From CAYVUB01 sp964454675 (GTDB lineage: Bacteria; Bacteroidota; Bacteroidia; Flavobacteriales; Flavobacteriaceae), in the NCBI GenBank assembly GCA_964454675.1, contig CAYVUB010000059.1, positions 1 to 7,163 of the forward strand: 7,163 nt of DNA, written 5' to 3'. Both the position numbers and the translations under genes were made by a program. Of this stretch, positions 5,047-7,163 are shown piece after piece. How positions within the stretch are numbered: the stretch's first letter is position 1; the number at the start of each line of letters is the position of its first letter. The notes below the pieces were generated by a model that saw only the letters and a program-made list of their open reading frames with translations, was not told the origin of the DNA and did no database searches.

Positions 5047-6901
5047 GTGCTTCCTCCACAATATCTAATTCAACTTTGAGATTGTCAATAATAAATTCCT
5101 GCCTGTCGGGTGTATTTTTTCCCATGTAAAACTCAAGCAAATCTTCAATAGGCATTTCCCTGTCAAGCATTACAGGATCTAAACGGATGTTCTCGCCAAT
5201 GAAATTCTTAAACTCATCGGGTGAAATTTCACCCAAACCTTTAAACCGGGTAATCTCGGGTTTTGGCTTTAATTTTTCTATGGCATCACGGCGTTCCTGT
5301 TCAGAATAGCAGTAAATGGTTTCTTTTTTATTTCTTACCCTGAATAGTGGTGTTTGCAGAATGTACAAATGCCCTTCTTTGATGACTTCGGGGAAAAATT
5401 GCAGAAAAAACGTAATCAACAACAACCGGATGTGCATACCGTCAACATCGGCATCGGTAGCGATTACGATGTTGTTGTAACGTAAATCTTCAATAGATTC
5501 TTCAATATTTAAAGCCGCCTGAAGCAGGTTGAATTCTTCGTTTTCATACACGATTTTCTTGCTCATCCCGTAGGAATTAAGCGGTTTTCCGCGCAAACTG
5601 AACACAGCTTGGGTATTGACATCCCGGGATTTTGTGATACTTCCCGATGCTGAATCACCTTCAGTAATGAACAAGGTAGTTTCTAAACGGCGGTCGTGTT
5701 TTAAATCGCCAAGATGCGCACGGCAATCCCGCAGCTTTTTATTATGTAAACTGGCTTTTTTTGCTCTGTCTTTCGCTAATTTTCTGATACCTGCCAAATC
5801 CTTGCGCTCGCGTTCTGCCTGTAATATTTTACGCTGAATACTATCGGCTGCTTCGGGGTTTTTATGCAGGTAATTATCTAAATGTGTTTTTAGAAAATCA
5901 TTGACATAGGTACGTACAGTTGGTAAATTGCCGCCCATATCGGTCGAGCCGAGTTTTGTTTTGGTCTGGCTTTCAAAAACAGGCTCCATCACTTTAATAG
6001 AAATGGCAGAAACGATTGATTTCCTAACATCGGACGCTTCATAATTTTTCCCGTAAAACTCACGAATGGTTTTAACCAGTGCTTCACGAAAAGCTGCCAG
6101 ATGCGTACCACCTTGTGTTGTGTTTTGCCCGTTAACAAATGAATGGTATTCTTCACTGTACTGCGTTTTGCTATGGGTTAACGCTACTTCAATATCATCG
6201 CCTTTAAGGTGGATTATCGGGTAAGCGGTATCAGAATCTTTGATGTTTTCCTGAAGTAAATCTTTTAATCCGTTTTCGCTGTAATATTTTTCTCCATTAA
6301 ACATAATGGTCAATCCCGGATTGAGATAGACGTAGTTTTTGAGCATTTTTTCTACATATTCGTTTCTGAATTTGTAGTTTTTAAATATCAGCTCATCTGG
6401 TATAAACGATACTTTTGTACCTTTTCTACGCGATGTGTCATCTAACAAATCCTGATTGGTAAGATTACCCTGAGCAAATTCTGCGGAAGCGGATTTATTA
6501 TCGCGTGTAGATTCGACCCTGAAAAAAGATGATAAGGCATTGACGGCTTTAGTTCCAACACCATTAAGTCCAACTGATTTTTTAAACGCCAAGGAATCGT
6601 ACTTTCCGCCGGTATTCATTTTTGATACCACATCCACGACTTTCCCAAGTGGAATACCACGGCCAAAATCACGTACAATGACTTTATTGGTTTGAATGGA
6701 AACTTCAATGGTTTTGCCGGCACCCATAACATACTCGTCAATAGAATTGTCAATAACTTCTTTTAGAAGAATATAAATGCCGTCATCCGGCGACGAGCCA
6801 TCGCCCAATTTACCAATGTACATTCCGGGACGCATCCGGATGTGTTCTTTCCAATCGAGCGAGCGTATGTTATCTTCGGTATATTTGGTTTCTTCAGACA
6901 T
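5036..6901 (-). CDS. parE: DNA topoisomerase IV subunit B
   Basis: ATPase subunit of topoisomerase IV (621 residues). The GHKL ATPase domain shows RPGMYIG (24-30), EVIDNSIDEY with catalytic Glu48 and Asn52, RDFGRGIP with Asp78, and the glycine-rich lid GLNGVGTKA (111-119). The transducer domain contains QTKTK (312-316), with Lys314 as the probable phosphate-sensing residue. The TOPRIM domain shows EGDSASGS (414-421), the metal-binding DADVD (483-487) and RFKGLGEI (552-559). The length is that of a ParE-type subunit, without the insert found in E. coli GyrB. The start at 6901 gives MSEETKYTEDNIRSLDWKEHIR, a normal beginning for the family. It is the first gene of the leftward operon parE-orf-parC; its last codons overlap the next gene and carry that gene's SD-like sequence. 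No clear promoter was found; TATGTTTT at 6955-6948 is a weak -7 candidate without a well-spaced TTG. Confidence 0.95.
   Translation of the reverse strand: MSEETKYTEDNIRSLDWKEHIRMRPGMYIGKLGDGSSPDDGIYILLKEVIDNSIDEYVMGAGKTIEVSIQTNKVIVRDFGRGIPLGKVVDVVSKMNTGGKYDSLAFKKSVGLNGVGTKAVNALSSFFRVESTRDNKSASAEFAQGNLTNQDLLDDTSRRKGTKVSFIPDELIFKNYKFRNEYVEKMLKNYVYLNPGLTIMFNGEKYYSENGLKDLLQENIKDSDTAYPIIHLKGDDIEVALTHSKTQYSEEYHSFVNGQNTTQGGTHLAAFREALVKTIREFYGKNYEASDVRKSIVSAISIKVMEPVFESQTKTKLGSTDMGGNLPTVRTYVNDFLKTHLDNYLHKNPEAADSIQRKILQAERERKDLAGIRKLAKDRAKKASLHNKKLRDCRAHLGDLKHDRRLETTLFITEGDSASGSITKSRDVNTQAVFSLRGKPLNSYGMSKKIVYENEEFNLLQAALNIEESIEDLRYNNIVIATDADVDGMHIRLLLITFFLQFFPEVIKEGHLYILQTPLFRVRNKKETIYCYSEQERRDAIEKLKPKPEITRFKGLGEISPDEFKNFIGENIRLDPVMLDREMPIEDLLEFYMGKNTPDRQEFIIDNLKVELDIVEEAHEN
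5053..5057 (-). promoter_or_regulatory. SD-like GGAGG inside the end of parE
   Basis: GGAGG lies six bases before the ATG at 5046. It supports that start for the membrane-protein gene over the TTG at 5061. The same bases encode Val-Glu-Glu of ParE, so the match may be accidental; flavobacterial genes seldom rely on SD pairing. Confidence 0.5.
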
Positions 6902-6920
6902 AAATGGGTAAAAATTTCAT
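6894..6920 (-). other. Possible 8-codon upstream ORF overlapping the parE start
   Basis: An ATG at 6920 opens a frame encoding MKFLPIYV. It stops at a TGA (6896-6894) that lies just inside parE, overlapping its first eight bases. Ribosomes finishing this peptide would stop beside the parE ATG, so it could tune parE translation. There is no SD-like sequence and a short frame like this can arise by chance. Confidence 0.25.
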
Positions 6921-6924
6921 CGGG

Positions 6925-6939
6925 ATGCTAATATAGCAT
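6925..6939. repeat. Inverted repeat in the parE leader
   Basis: ATGCTA-ATA-TAGCAT is a perfect 6-bp inverted repeat with a 3-base centre, 23 nt upstream of the parE ATG and 4 nt upstream of the possible upstream ORF. It could be a protein-binding dyad or a weak RNA hairpin. The rest of the spacer up to 7058 shows only A/T-rich sequence and a small AACAA-TTGG-TTGTT dyad at 6980-6993. Confidence 0.5.
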
Positions 6940-7058
6940 TTCACAATAAAACATAAAACGGGTGTATGGGAAAGTAATTAACAATTGGTTGTTAGTTGTT
7001 GATTTTCTTTTTTATTAAAGGTAGTCATTATTTTTTGGATTTTGTGGCTTGGTATTTT

Positions 7059-7163
7059 ATGCGTTAACTGGAAGTGTATATGGACTTACTGGAAGTTACT
7101 ATGCGCTTACTGGAAGTTACTATGCACTAACTGGAAGTTACTATGCACTAACTGGAAGTTACT
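7059..7163. repeat. 21-bp tandem repeat array, cut by the window end
   Basis: Units beginning GGAAGT start at 7070, 7091, 7112, 7133 and 7154, an exact 21-bp period. Units 7112-7132 and 7133-7153 are identical. The unit at 7091 differs from them at three positions, the one at 7070 is more diverged, and 7059-7069 is a partial unit tail. So the array is most uniform toward the right and decays to the left. Inside the uniform unit AGTTA and TAACT form a dyad around an 8-base centre. There are no unique spacers, so this is not CRISPR. On the plus strand one frame stays open through all units and would read GSYYALT per repeat, but no ATG start is seen in the window. Confidence 0.92.

Noticed and set aside
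5616..5837. Plus-strand reading frame opposite parE
   Set aside because: It is antisense to the TOPRIM-proximal coding sequence, with no own start signals or recognisable domain.
6948..6955. TATGTTTT as a parE promoter element
   Set aside because: It resembles TAnnTTTG in seven of eight positions, but the nearest upstream TTG is about 26 nt away, too far for the usual spacing, so I did not annotate it.
6980..6993. AACAA-TTGG-TTGTT dyad
   Set aside because: A 5-bp stem in low-complexity A/T-rich spacer, with no T-run to act as a terminator and no clear partner site.
7059..7163. CRISPR array
   Set aside because: Units follow each other directly without unique spacers, the period is only 21 bp, and there are no cas genes nearby.

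Overview
The window looks like a chromosomal segment of a flavobacterium or close Bacteroidetes relative. The evidence is low-GC coding sequence, A/T-rich leaders with almost no Shine-Dalgarno sequences, tRNA genes without an encoded CCA, a TTG-N20-TAnnTTTG promoter of the Bacteroidetes type, a repeat core typical of flavobacteria (GAGCGAAGTCGA), and topoisomerase IV subunits whose motifs are of the Bacteroidetes kind. The assignment is by pattern recognition; no database search was run.

Left part (1-665): a leftward tRNA cluster, read from its promoter as tRNA-Ser(GCT), tRNA-Pro(TGG), a damaged tRNA-like copy with TAT in the anticodon loop, then tRNA-Arg(TCT), which runs off the window. The last two share the same 5' half and the same 45-bp leader, so they are products of a duplication. 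An assembly gap of exactly 100 N falls inside the tRNA-Arg copy, and the bases on its two sides join perfectly. A palindromic flavobacterial repeat sits between tRNA-Pro and tRNA-Ser.

Middle (666-1798): an A/T-rich intergenic stretch, then a rightward gene for a small exported protein (signal peptide, charged helix, DUF4412-like beta-rich domain). It ends at a strong bidirectional terminator shared with the convergent topoisomerase operon.

Right part (1799-6901): a leftward three-gene operon, parE, a two-helix membrane protein of unknown function, then parC. The genes overlap by 11 nt and 1 nt, so they are probably translated in a coupled way. ParE and ParC together form topoisomerase IV, which separates sister chromosomes. 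The membrane protein locked between them is the best candidate here for undescribed biology. A second point is that ParC ends in QIKLF after a long acidic linker, which resembles a beta sliding clamp binding peptide.

Right edge (6902-7163): the parE leader, with a small inverted repeat and a possible 8-codon upstream ORF overlapping the parE start, followed by a 21-bp tandem repeat array cut by the window end.

Overall this is mostly a housekeeping region. I see no phage, transposase, CRISPR array or defence system.
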